Shown here one piece after another: positions 33,216 to 44,238 of a DNA stretch of 64,000 bases. Below the pieces are notes generated by a model. That model did not search any database and was not told where the DNA came from. It saw only the letters and a list, made by a program, of their open reading frames with translations. A program made the position numbers and the translations under genes. Every line of letters begins with the position of its first letter. Position 1 is the stretch's first letter. Location: NCBI GenBank assembly GCA_029255685.2, contig CM055318.2:69969136-70033135 (forward strand). The letters run 5' to 3'. This DNA is from Silene conica. Taxonomy: Eukaryota; Streptophyta; Magnoliopsida; Caryophyllales; Caryophyllaceae.

Positions 33216-34171
33216 TCAGAGAGCCTGATACGAAAATCGCCATTTTCAGCCTTTTCAATAACCTCTTAAATCGACACTCAAACTTCAAAATAGCTACCAT
33301 TGATGTTTACACAACATTAAGGGTCATCCAATAGTACTAATTATCAGCAAACAAAACCAACAACAATCCTCAAACGACTAATTTCATGTATCCGTCTTAA
33401 CATATGAAAAACTGAAATTATACTTATGAACACATAACCATATTTCCAAGCATGAATTCTTCACATAAGCATAAACCTAAGCATGTTTCTAAGTCTAGTA
33501 AACATAAAACTTAAACAAAATCAGAACCCAACATAAGAAACACAACAAAAGTGCTAATATACACATAAAGGCCGAGTTATCTCATTATCGTCACCTTTCA
33601 AGCTTTCCGGCTAAAGATCTTCCTCCACAATGTAGCTATCGATGTCCGGGTTGTCTAATCCTTCACCTACAAACATGAAAAACGGTTTAAGAACACAAAA
33701 ACGGAATTTGTGTAAAACAGGCCAATTTTCGAAATGGAGGAATTGAGAAACGGAAGTGATAGATGGATTGGAAATTGAATGAGGATTCCGAAAGTGATAT
33801 TTTTACCTTGAATTGATCGATGGATGATGAAGAAAAGATCAAAATAAGAAGATGTTTATGGAGGTTTTGTAGAAATGTTGTTTACAGTGAAAGGGGTTGT
33901 GAGGAAGATGAATTATGACAACTTAAGGGTTTTTAGGGGTTTATGAAGTTGTCCTTTCCATATTATGAAACGGGTTAGGAAAATAGAACGGGTATTCGTT
34001 TTACGAGTTTAAGGTTACCAAGTAGAATTCGTCTTAAGGACTTGAGGTTCTTAAGACGGATCTTACTAATTAAATTGAAACCTTTCACAATAAATTATTA
34101 AATTATTATTTTATTACTTAAAATAATTTAAAAAGCTAAATTTAGATTTTACGAAAATACGGGATGTTACA

Positions 34172-34181
34172 ATCACCCCAA
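34172..34181 (-). other. Polypurine tract of the Tekay-type element
   Basis: Minus strand TTGGGGTGAT directly before the LTR start TGTAACA. Confidence 0.75.
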
Positions 34182-34236
34182 CTTCAAAAAGTTTCGTCCT
34201 CGAAACTCGAACGGACATAAATCTATATACTATACC

Positions 34237-37200
34237 TCAATCGAAGAGAGAAGGATGCGCGATACGCATCGATGCCTCAGTCTCCCACGTCTGCTCCTCA
34301 ACATCACCGCAACGCCAAAGGATCTTCACTAGCGGCACCACCTTGCTCCTAAGCTTCCTCTCCTGACGGTCTAGGATCTTCACAGGACGCTCCTCGAAAG
34401 CAAGACTCGGCTCCAAGTTCTCGATCTCTCTAGGCAGAACATGACTCGGGTCACTAATGTATCTACGGAGCTGGGAAGCGTGAAAAACGCTATGAACCTT
34501 GCCCAAACTAGGAGGCAAGTCCAAACGGTAAGCAACAGCACCAATCCTTTTCACGATCTCAAAAGGTCCAATATACTTAGGGCTCAACTTGCCCTTAACT
34601 CCAAACCTTTTGACGCCCTTCATCGGAGAAACTCTCAAGAAGACTCGGTCACCCGCCTCAAACTCTAAGGGTCTACGGCGAACATCAGCATAAGATTTCT
34701 GCCGGTCCTGTGCGGCCTTCATCCTACCTCTGATAAGCTGAACCTGATCGATAGTAACAGCTAACTGGTCCGGTCCTAGGTCACGAACGTCACTAGCCTG
34801 GTCCCAACAAATCGGACTACGGCACTTCCTACCATAAAGAGCCTCGTACGGAGCCATACCAATGGAAGCATGATAACTGTTGTTGTAAGAAAACTCTACC
34901 AACGGCAAACACTGCTCCCAAGAACTCTGAAAATCAAGGGCACAAGCACGGAGCAGATCCTCTAGTGTCTGAATAGTCCTCTCGGATTGCCCATCGGTCG
35001 CGGCATGAAATGCGGTACTCATCAACAAACGGCTACCCATAGCCTCCTGCAAAGCCTTCCAGAACCTAGAACAAAAACGAGGATCACGATCTGAAACTAT
35101 CTCCCTCGGGACACCATGATAGCGGACTATCTCAGCAATATAAGCCCTGGCTAAACGGTCCATATCCCATGTCTCTCTGATAGGCACAAATCTGGCACAC
35201 TTAGTTAGCCTATCCACAATAACCCAAATCGCATCCTTGCCTCCAACTGTCTTAGGCAATGCTGTAACGAAGTCCATAGATATACACTCCCACTTCCACT
35301 GAGGAACGGGAAGCGGCTGTAGCAAACCACCAGGTCTCCTATGCTCTATCTTGACTTGCTGACAAGTCAAGCACCTACTAACATAATCCAAGATCTCCTT
35401 CTTCATACCAGGCCACCAAAACATAAGCCTCAAATCCTTGTGCATCTTTTCTCCTCCCGGATGAACTGAATACGGTGACAAATGAGCCTCATCAAAAACC
35501 CTCTTCCTCAAATCTGGCACATCAGGAACATACATCCTACCACGGAACCCAAGGAAACCATCAGCATCAATCACCAAGTCAGGTGCAACACCACTCGAAA
35601 TCTTAGCCTCGAACTTCTTGAAATCGGCATCTGAAGGTAAACTCTGGCGAATCTCCCAATATAAAGACGGCTCGGCAGTCATAGCGGCTAACCAATCAAA
35701 ACCACTACCCACCATCTCTAATCTCAGCTTCCGGAACTCGGAACACAACTCATCGGGCAATACTCTCATGGCTCTCATCGAGTGAGAAGCCTTGCGGCTA
35801 AGTGCATCTGCAACTACGTTGGCTTTTCCCTCATGATATAACAACTCGATGTCGTAATCTTTCACTAACTCTAGCCAACGTCTCTGTCTCATGTTAAGGT
35901 CTTTCTGAGTAAAAATGTACTTAAGACTCTTGTGATCTGTGAAAATACGGCAATGAGATCCAATCAGGTAATGACGCCACATCTTCAAGGCATGAACGAC
36001 TGCGGCCAACTCCAAGTCATGTGTCGGATAGTTCACCTCATGAACTCTCAACTGTCTAGATGAATAGGCTATCACCTTACCACTCTGCATCAGTACGCAT
36101 CCAAGTCCTAACATCGAAGCATCACAATACACATCAAAGTCAACTCCGATCTCTGGCAAAGCTAACACGGGGGCGGAAGTCAATCTGGTCTTCAACTCCT
36201 GGAAAGAACTCTCACACTTGTCGGTCCACACAAATTTGGCTTCTTTCTTCAGCAACTGAGTCATCGGGCAAGCTAATCTAGAGAAATCCTCAACGAATCT
36301 ACGATAATAACCAGCCAATCCAAGGAAACTACGGATCTCTCCAACATCTTTGGGACTCTCCCAATCTACTACAGCCTCAATCTTCGCGGGATCAACCATA
36401 ACTCCCTCACTAGATATCACACGTCCGAGAAGTGCAACCTTAGAAAGCCAAAACTCGCACTTTGAAAACTTCGCGAACCACTTCTGACGACGCAATATCC
36501 CAAGAATCAATCGAAGATGCTCAGCATTTTCCTCATCGGTCTTCGAATAAATGAGAATGTCATCGATAAACACCACAACACATGTGTCAAGATACTCACT
36601 GAAAGTACGGTTCATCTGATCCATAAAAATAGCCGGTGCATTAGTCAACCCAAAAGGCATAACCACGAACTCAAAATGCCCATATCTGGTACGAAAAGCA
36701 GTCTTTGCAATATCAGCCTCTCTCACTGGAATCTGATGATAACCCGATCGAAGATCAATCTTAGAAAACCTCGAAGCACCTCTCAACTGATCAAACAAGT
36801 CATCTATCCTAGGCAAAGGATATCGATTCTTCACGGTCACTCGGTTCAGCTCTCTATAGTCAATGCACAGTCTCATGGAACCATCCTTCTTCTTAACGAA
36901 CAAAACGGGAGCACCCCACGGAGAAGCACTAGGTCTAATGAAACCCTTCTCGATCATCTCCTCTAATTGCTGCTTCAACTCTTTCAACTCTGGCGGAGCC
37001 ATACGGTAAGGAGCTTTGGAAATCGGTCCGGTACCTGGAACAAGCTCAATAGTAAACTCCACATCTCTCTCTGGCGGTATCCCTGGCAAGTCATCTGGGA
37101 ATACATCTGGATACTCACGAACAATGGCTACATCCTCAAGCTTTAGTAGCGATGGTTTATCAGCTGTAACAACACACAGGAAGGCTTGGCAACCCTTCCT

Positions 37201-38094
37201 AAGAAGATGAGAAGCTTTCATTGAAGAAATCATTCGGACACCCTTTTGAGGGCGAGTTCCCCTATAGGAAACACGAACTCCTGAAGAACTCCTCAAGCAG
37301 ATTTTCTGGTCGCGACACTCGAAGCGAGCATGGTATCGCGATAACCAATCCATACCGAGGATAATGTCAAACTCCTCGAGAGGAAATCTCAGTAAGTTCG
37401 CTGGAAATGTGGCTTGACCAATAATAATAGGAACATCCCTATGGGACGAAGAGCAGGAAAACACGTCTCCAGAAGGTAAGGAAATAGAAGTCTCCTCAAC
37501 CAATGAAGACTCAAGAGCTAGACGGTCGGCGAACTGAGTCGATATAAATGATAAAGAAGCTCCAGTATCGAATAAAATAAGGCACTCAGCACCAAGAACA
37601 GAAAAGATACCGGCAACAATGTCTGGATGAGCCTCTGCCTCAGGCCTAGTCATCACGAAGATCTTCCCCTTCGGCTTTCCTCCTCTGGTCGCTGCAGCAG
37701 CAGTGGCAGCCTTGCCAAGAACAGTATCCTTCTCAGGACAATCAAAGGACCGATGCCCATATCCATTACAAGTATAACACTTATAGGCATTCTTGAAACA
37801 ATCAAACCCTGGATGAAGCGGTTTACCACAACGGCGGCAAACAGTAGAAGCAGTGTCGGTGTGAAATGTGGTCTTAGCAACCGAAGCAGAGAACCTCTCA
37901 AAACGCTTCTTCTGAGAAGAAGGCGAAGAAGTAGAAGGAACAAATGGTCTCTTCCCCTGGTACACTGATCTCTGGTGAGGTGTCACACTAGAAGTAACAG
38001 CACGGGTCTCAGCATCTATGGCACGAATAGAACTCTCGGCCCAAATAGCATCATCATATACCTCCACAAAAGAAGTCGAATCTCGACGAACCAT
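34237..38094 (-). CDS. Gypsy/Tekay gag (C-terminal part)-pol polyprotein, long open frame
   Basis: The 1,285 residues cover two zinc knuckles ([14 protein letters not shown] at 86-99, [14 protein letters not shown] at 106-119), aspartic protease (LFDTGAS, 174-180), RT (about 350-560, FIDD at 509-512), RNase H (catalytic Asp near 655, YCDAS) and integrase. The integrase has a zinc-binding region (H871, H878, H885, C908, C911) and an Asp941/Asp1002/Glu1038 triad (MDF, SDRDP, DGQSERT). The C-terminus (about 1215-1285, [14 protein letters not shown]) is chromodomain-like, as in Tekay chromoviruses. This frame is uninterrupted and no catalytic residue is missing. The natural start lies further upstream at 38673; the ATG at 38094 is only the first after a stop, so full-length protein would need read-through or another copy. 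Confidence 0.92.
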   Translation of the reverse strand: MVRRDSTSFVEVYDDAIWAESSIRAIDAETRAVTSSVTPHQRSVYQGKRPFVPSTSSPSSQKKRFERFSASVAKTTFHTDTASTVCRRCGKPLHPGFDCFKNAYKCYTCNGYGHRSFDCPEKDTVLGKAATAAAATRGGKPKGKIFVMTRPEAEAHPDIVAGIFSVLGAECLILFDTGASLSFISTQFADRLALESSLVEETSISLPSGDVFSCSSSHRDVPIIIGQATFPANLLRFPLEEFDIILGMDWLSRYHARFECRDQKICLRSSSGVRVSYRGTRPQKGVRMISSMKASHLLRKGCQAFLCVVTADKPSLLKLEDVAIVREYPDVFPDDLPGIPPERDVEFTIELVPGTGPISKAPYRMAPPELKELKQQLEEMIEKGFIRPSASPWGAPVLFVKKKDGSMRLCIDYRELNRVTVKNRYPLPRIDDLFDQLRGASRFSKIDLRSGYHQIPVREADIAKTAFRTRYGHFEFVVMPFGLTNAPAIFMDQMNRTFSEYLDTCVVVFIDDILIYSKTDEENAEHLRLILGILRRQKWFAKFSKCEFWLSKVALLGRVISSEGVMVDPAKIEAVVDWESPKDVGEIRSFLGLAGYYRRFVEDFSRLACPMTQLLKKEAKFVWTDKCESSFQELKTRLTSAPVLALPEIGVDFDVYCDASMLGLGCVLMQSGKVIAYSSRQLRVHEVNYPTHDLELAAVVHALKMWRHYLIGSHCRIFTDHKSLKYIFTQKDLNMRQRRWLELVKDYDIELLYHEGKANVVADALSRKASHSMRAMRVLPDELCSEFRKLRLEMVGSGFDWLAAMTAEPSLYWEIRQSLPSDADFKKFEAKISSGVAPDLVIDADGFLGFRGRMYVPDVPDLRKRVFDEAHLSPYSVHPGGEKMHKDLRLMFWWPGMKKEILDYVSRCLTCQQVKIEHRRPGGLLQPLPVPQWKWECISMDFVTALPKTVGGKDAIWVIVDRLTKCARFVPIRETWDMDRLARAYIAEIVRYHGVPREIVSDRDPRFCSRFWKALQEAMGSRLLMSTAFHAATDGQSERTIQTLEDLLRACALDFQSSWEQCLPLVEFSYNNSYHASIGMAPYEALYGRKCRSPICWDQASDVRDLGPDQLAVTIDQVQLIRGRMKAAQDRQKSYADVRRRPLEFEAGDRVFLRVSPMKGVKRFGVKGKLSPKYIGPFEIVKRIGAVAYRLDLPPSLGKVHSVFHASQLRRYISDPSHVLPREIENLEPSLAFEERPVKILDRQERKLRSKVVPLVKILWRCGDVEEQTWETEASMRIAHPSLFD

Positions 38095-38673
38095 GCTCTC
38101 AATGCGCGGCCCTAGCTTGCCACGGTAAAACTAGACTCTCTCGGCCTCAACTCTGACAAATCTCGATGCGAAGTGAGCAAGTTGATTGAAACGGTCTGTG
38201 AACTCCTGAACTGACATCTTGCCTTGCTTTAAATCCATGAATTCCTTGAGTCGCTGTGATCTCAGCTCTTTAGGATAGAACCTCGTCTCGAGCTTATCCT
38301 TGAAAGCATCCCAATCGAACAGAGGATCATGAGTGAAAGTAGGTCCTGTCAACGCCCACCACCTATCGGCCTCAAGGGTAAGAAAGTGAGTGGCTAGCCG
38401 CACTCTATCCTCTCTACCCACCGAATACATAGTGAAGCTCTTTTCCATCTCTCTGAACCACTAGGTAAGAGCTACCGGATCAACCTCGCCACCATATGTC
38501 TTCACGTGGCTACGGGACATCTGAGAAGCTATCCATGAGAAACTACCAGGACGATTAGCTTCGCCGCCTGGCGGTGGAGGAGGTGGAACATTCTCTGCTT
38601 GCTGTCTCTGAGTCTCAAGCAAATGCTGAATTGCTTGCAGCACAATGTTATCAGCAGCCCTAGGTCTCACCAT
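38095..38673 (-). pseudogene. N-terminal gag of the Tekay-type element, two in-frame TAG stops
   Basis: The same frame as the long pol frame extends back to an ATG at 38673 (MVRPRAADNIV, then a proline run PPPPPPGGEANRP). The middle has the retrotransposon gag core (LEADRWWALTGPTF, FPKEL-type RFYPKELRSQRLKEF). TAG codons interrupt it at 38461-38463 and 38131-38133. The frame is otherwise continuous, giving 1,479 codons from 38673 to 34237. The first stop sits where a Trp (TGG) would be expected; both fit C-to-T changes on the plus strand. Without gag this copy cannot form particles by itself. Confidence 0.85.
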
Positions 38674-38823
38674 CCTTCAAAGAGAAAACAAGTATTAGCT
38701 TAACAATTAGCAATCACAAATAGACTACAAAATAAGTCCTTAGATCTACCCATCTCTCATTCATTATTTGTTTATTTGGTCAAGTTAAGGTTGGGGTCAC
38801 ATGAGTGCGTCGGGAGCAATAAT

Positions 38824-38835
38824 GCTCTGATACCA
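38824..38835 (-). other. tRNA-Met primer-binding site of the Tekay-type element
   Basis: Minus strand TGGTATCAGAGC, two bases inside the 5' LTR edge. Confidence 0.85.
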
Positions 38836-38837
38836 AC

Positions 38838-40896
38838 TGTAAAACCCCTCGCGAAAGCGGAAATATAAACATACAAAAGTACCAAAAATGCAGCGGAATT
38901 AAAACTTTTTAAGGAAACAACATGCGAGAAGTCTTAAACTGAAACAGAAACTGAAATAAAACCAAAATAGGTAAGTAACAGTTCTAAGTATCAAAACCAA
39001 TATGTACATCAGCCTGGGATGGAACATCCCTACAGGCACCAAAACGAAAGTAACAGAAGTCTAAGAGTCTAGGTATGCGATATAAGGTAAGTCATATGAT
39101 GACAGCAGGATCATCACTCGCTAGCCCTCTCATGAACCCATCTCCAACCAGCATGTACCTACATACATGAAAACATGTACGCCACAATCAGTGGGGAGTG
39201 ACTAGAGTTCTCCTAGCCACCTTTTGTGACAACACGTAACATATAAAACAATACAGAATACTCCAACATATAACAACATGTGAAGCAAAAACATCTCATC
39301 CTCTGATCTCTTACTATCATGCGATTACAATGCACGGCTCTCAACCAACTTCATAAACAAATAGGAAGGAGAGCCGGTTTCCCTACTGGTTACCCAGTCG
39401 GGGGTCTTTCAATCCAATTATTTATGAAACCGAACTAAGAGTCATCCAATGCCTTGGATGATTTAACCACAATCATATAAACATCAATAACCTATTATGC
39501 ATATCTGACACTGTACCATCATCAAGGCAAGCAGATATACAACAGCAAGTACAAAGGTTCAGAGGCGACATCTTAACGCATAACCCAGGTACTAAATTAT
39601 TCAGCAAGTATAAAGGTTCAGAGGCGACATCTTAACGCATAAACTAAATACCAAGTTCACAATATCAAGCAAGGACTCAGAGGCGAAAACTCAACGCATG
39701 GACCGGCTATCACAGAACACTAGACTCAGAGGCGAAAACTCAACGCATGGACTAGCATTCAGTTCACTATCACAAGTAAGGAACTCAGAGGCGAAAACTC
39801 AACGCATGTTCCCCTACCACATCACAAGATACTAGACTCAGAGGCGAAAACTCAACGCATGTTCTAGCACCAAACACCTGCACTCCGGGTAAGGTATGAC
39901 AACCTGACTGCCCCGTCGTGGAGTTGCTCTACTCGTCAGACTCAGAGGCCAGCTTAAGGCATGTCCTGACGCGATCACACATACATGTCTGGACTCAGAG
40001 GCGAAAACTCAACGCATGTCCCAGACACGACAAACAGAACATTAAGGGTCATCCAATAGTACTAATTATCAGCAAACAAAACCAACAACAATCCTCAAAC
40101 GATTAATTTCATGTATCCGTCTTAACATATGAAAAACTGAAATTATACCTATGAACACATAACCATATTTCCAAGCAGGAATTCTTCACATAAGCATAAA
40201 CCTAAGCATGTTTCTAAGTCTAGTAAACATAAAACTTAAACAAAATCAGAACCCAACATAAGAAACACAACAAAAGTGTTAATATACACATAAAGGCCGA
40301 GTTATCTCATTATCGTCACCTTTCAAGCTTTCCGGCTAAAGATCTTCCTCCACAATGTAGCTATCGATGTCCGGGTTGTCTAATCCTTCACCTACAAACA
40401 TGAAAAACGGTTTAAGAACACAAAAACGGAATTTGTGTAAAACAGGCCAATTTTCGAAATGGAGGAATTGAGAAACGGAAGTGATAGATGGATTGGAAAT
40501 TGAATGAGGATTCCGAAAGTGATATTTTTACCTTGAATTGATCGATGGATGATGAAGAAAAGATCAAAATAAGAAGATGTTTATGGAGGTTTTGTAGAAA
40601 TGTTGTTTACAGTGAAAGGGGTTGTGAGGAAGATGAATTATGACAACTTAAGGGTTTTTAGGGGTTTATGAAGTTGTCCTTTCCATATTATGAAACGGGT
40701 TAGGAAAATAGAACGGGTATTCGTTTTACGAGTTTAAGGTTACCAAGTAGCATTCGTCTTAAGGACTTAAGGTTCTTAAGACGGATCTTACTAATTAAAT
40801 TGAAACCTTTCACAATAAATTATTAAATTATTATTTTATTACTTAAAATAATTTAAAAAGCTAAATTTAGATTTTACAAAAATACGGGATGTTACA
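38838..40896 (-). repeat. 5' LTR of the Tekay-type element, 2,059 bp, internally deleted
   Basis: Near-identical with 31277-34171 except that about 835 bp are missing: sequence equal to 32471-32480 is joined directly to sequence equal to about 33314 (junction near 40038). The lost part contains one motif copy and all GC-rich palindromes. Confidence 0.9.
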
Positions 40897-40901
40897 CTAA
40901 A

Positions 40902-40929
40902 TTTTAATATGAGTTTAAGAAACCCAACA
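40902..40929 (+). repeat. 5' LTR of the copia element, last 28 bp
   Basis: Completes the LTR after the Tekay-type insertion and ends AACCCAACA. Confidence 0.9.
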
Positions 40930-40931
40930 AT

Positions 40932-40943
40932 TGGTATCAGAGC
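40932..40943 (+). other. tRNA-Met primer-binding site of the copia element
   Basis: TGGTATCAGAGC two bases after the LTR end. Confidence 0.85.
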
Positions 40944-42724
40944 AAATGGTTGTTTGCATGCATAATCGGTGTTGTTTTTCCGAGTTATTGTAACTTAAAT
41001 AAAACTATAAATTTCGACTTATATGTTATATCATTCGAAATGTTTTGCATGTATATAAATCTGGTCCTAAAATGTTTTTAGGTTATATTGATAAATTGTG
41101 GAATTTAAAGTTGTTCATTTAAATAATTTTTAGTAATTTTAGACGATTTAATTGTTGAAATCGGAAAATTAGACTAAAAATTGATGGAAAGTTTCTGGCC
41201 ATAATTTTATATATGATGTCACATGCATATTTTACAAATAGTGTGTAAAATTTCGTACAAAATGGAGTTGTATTGCATGCATTACGATTTATACGATAAA
41301 TGGAGTAATATTGACATTCCGGTTAAAATCAACTAAGTTATCGAAATAAGTTCGAATATTTCAACCATGAAATTTGACATTATGATTATTAAATTAAGTT
41401 TTCAGAATGTTCAAGTTTTTAAAATTCAAAATTTTGAATTACTGTAATTTAATTTGATTTTTTCATAATAGTTATGAGTTTATTAAGGCCAAAATGAACA
41501 AATTAATTAATTATGAATTAATTATTGTCGAAATTAGTATAGACTAATTCTAATCCTAAAATGTGTTAGGAAAGTTAATTTTGACGTAAATACGATTTAT
41601 GTTGTAAATTATGGCATTTTAAAGATTAAATTGCGAATTCCATACAACCGGATGAGTTATGACTAATAATATGTATTAGGGCGATTTGGCATTAAAATGA
41701 ACATATTTATATTTGATGCATTATATTGTTTTTGTATGAATGTCATAATTTTGCTATATAATTTTGAATTATGTAATTTCTTAGTATGGCCTTAGTTATT
41801 TAATCGATATTTCCCGTAATGTAAGGGCTATCGATTTGGTTGTAATTAAATGTGATCTCGTATCACTTTATTTTGTTATTTTTATTTTATAATGTATAAA
41901 ATAAATAGAAAATTTGTAATTATTTGTAATTCCGGAGATTCCTTGGAGTTGGTGCCATTTCGGAAAGAAGTCCCGACCAAGACGGAGTTGCCCTTGGGAT
42001 GCGTGCCGCGAGTGAAGTTCAAGGGACCAAGGAATTGGTTTCCGAATTTGTAATTTACATTGTTTTCTATTTTAGGAAAGGTCATACTAGGAGTTTTATT
42101 ATGTTTTGCATTTATTTTGTATGTTGCATACATTGCCAAATCGCCATCAACTTAACATGCATATCGAGTTTCGAGTCCCACTCCGTGTCAATCAATTTAT
42201 CCATAATTCACCGACTTAGTTCACTTAAAGGGGATAGATAATAAATTGACAAGATCTCTTACGATATTTTAAAATTGAGACATAGCCTTACCAAAAAGTA
42301 AAGAACCCGCGAAGGATCTTCTTCATAAGGGAGTAGGCTCGGCTAAACCGGGGTGCAAACCTTATTACGTTGGTGAAGTGGGGTAATATGGTTACGTTCT
42401 AGAAATTTGGTCGATCTCAACGAAAGTATTCGAGCCACCGTAGTGGTAATAAGTTCGGGCTAAGATAAGAATTAATGTAATTTTTTCGACCGGGAGTTCT
42501 AAAGGTAGAATCGATTAAGGAGTTAATCTACCGAGTCATATTAATGAGGGATGTATCGGATACACCGTGCCCAAGTTAGTATGTATTTGGGTCTCGGGAT
42601 CATTTACTTAATTGGGTAAGAGATCATTAAGTAAGTGTTTTGCTTGTTTACACAAGTGAATAAATTAAAATGATAAACGTTAATATTTTCCTTTAGCTTC
42701 CGTTTTGTAGTTATTGAGACCGCA
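40944..42724 (+). mobile_element. Leader of the copia element, no gene recognised
   Basis: About 1.8 kb between primer site and the first gag-like codons, AT-rich to 41900 and more mixed afterwards. The open frames are short and unlike gag. The core gag domain normally found before the zinc knuckle was not recognised here or in the next frame, so it may be deleted. Confidence 0.5.
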
Positions 42725-44238
42725 ATGGATTCTTCGAACCCTATCACACCTATTACTATTGACTCTTGTCACAATGTATTTGACGATATTTCCACCCGCA
42801 ATAACCTTGATACTACTAGAGAAATTCATTTCGGAACGGGTCCGGATGGCAATGTGAACTTTGTTACTTCCCTCCCACATCCTAAGGGACCTTTACTTGA
42901 TACGGCTTATATTGATGAGCTAAATCAAGAGTTGGATGCCTTGTATTTGAAAGAAAGAGCTTATGATAAAGCTAGTGGGAGCTCTAGCAAGAAAAATCTT
43001 GCAAAGAAGAAAAGGAAGGGAAAGAAATCACAAAAAGGTGTCACTATTGTTGTGATATAGGCCATTGGAGGAGGAATTGTCCGATTTATTTACAGCATAT
43101 TCAAGAGGGTCTTGTAATCCCGTTAGGTAATTCTTTATCCGGAATTTATGTTATTGACATTAAATATACTTCTAATTCAACTTGGGTATTGGATACCGGT
43201 TGTGGTTCTCACCTTTGTAATCGTGTACAGGGTATAAGAGGAGCCGAGAAGATTGACAAGGGAGAGATGGATCTCCGACTTGGAAATGGAGCTCGGGTAG
43301 CGGCCACTTCGAAGGGGACATGCACTCTAGCCTTGCCAAACGGATTTTAGCTACATTTAAATAATTGTTATTATGTACCGACGCTTTCTAAAAACATTAT
43401 TTCCGTTGCAATGTTAGACATTGAAGGTTATAGTTTTTCCATTAAGAACAATTGTTGTATTATTTCTAGGAATGACATGGTTGTTGGCCATGCTACTTCC
43501 ATTAATGGAATTTATGTTTTAGAAACTTTGACCTCATCCCGTGATGTTTATAACATAGAAACTAAAAGAGCAAAAACAAGTGAACCAAATGAATCATTTT
43601 ATTGGCATTGTCGACTTGGTCATATCAACGAAAATCGCATTAAAAGACTAGTAAAGACTAACATTATCAAGCCATTTGATTATGAATCGTATGGTGTATG
43701 CGAGGCTTGTCTCCTAGGCAAAATGACTCGAAATCTCTTTAGTGGTAAAGGAACAAGAGCAAGTGGTTTACTAGGACTCAATCATACCGATGTATGTGGT
43801 CCATCAACGATCACCGCTAGGGGAAACTATGACTACTTCATTACCTTCACGGATGATTTGAGTAGATATGGGTATATCTATTTAATGAAGTTTAAAAGTG
43901 AAGCTTTTATGAAATTCAAGGAATTTCAAAATGAGGTAGAAAACCAACTTGACAAGAAAATCAAAGCACTTCGATCGGATCGAGGTGGCGAATATCTTAG
44001 TGGTGAATTTGATTCACACTTGAAAGATAGTGGTATATTATTACAACTCTCACCTCCTGGAACACCACAACTCAATGGTGTGGCTGAAAGGAGAAATCGA
44101 ACCTTATTAGATATGGTTCGATCTATGATGAGTCAAACAGATTTACCAGATTCATTTTGGGGATTTGCAATTCTCACCGCTATCAAATCGTTGAACGTTA
44201 GTCCAACAAAAGCGACCGAAAAGACTCCATATGAGATG
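42725..44238 (+). pseudogene. Copia gag remnant, protease and integrase (first part of polyprotein), broken
   Basis: 42725-43034 encodes a short gag-like part ending in a Lys-rich stretch. A frameshift near 43035 moves the zinc knuckle CHYCCDIGHWRRNC (43039-43080) into the frame used by the rest. The protease motif WVLDTGCGSHLCN lies at about 43180-43218. A TAG at 43348-43350 interrupts. The integrase zinc region follows (WHCRLGH, CEACLLGK, 43600-43725), then the core with Asp (NHTD, about 43790), Asp (RSDRGGEY, about 43980) and Glu (NGVAERRNR, about 44070-44100). The frame runs in open form from 43411 to TPYEM, where a Tekay LTR interrupts. It continues without frame change at 47167. Confidence 0.88.

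Larger units (their letters stand above)
31277..34171 (-). repeat. 3' LTR of the Tekay-type element, 2,895 bp
   Basis: Full-length LTR. It contains about nine spaced copies of a motif with core GAGGCGAAAACTCAACGCAT (31990-32520), two copies of a hairpin-forming GAGCCGGTTTCCCT patch (31811 and 32680) and GC-rich palindromes (32876-33215). Confidence 0.9.
31277..40896 (-). mobile_element. Ty3-gypsy retrotransposon, Tekay-type chromovirus, target duplication CTAAA
   Basis: A complete element on the minus strand, inserted into the copia 5' LTR. LTRs lie at 31277-34171 and 38838-40896 (minus strand TGTAACATCCCG ... GAGGGGTTTTACA); CTAAA flanks it at 31272-31276 and 40897-40901. Between the LTRs lie a purine tract, one long gag-pol frame and a primer site. 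Domain order (RT and RNase H before integrase) defines Ty3-gypsy, and the C-terminal chromodomain-like end defines a chromovirus. Its 5' LTR has an 0.84-kb internal deletion and gag has two stops. Confidence 0.93.

Noticed and set aside
34441-37968. Several plus-strand frames of 60-150 codons across the Tekay pol
   Set aside because: They are antisense shadows of the minus-strand polyprotein and match no domain.
41999-42241. 80-codon frame in the copia leader
   Set aside because: No domain, not in gag position relative to the zinc knuckle, and composition typical of chance.
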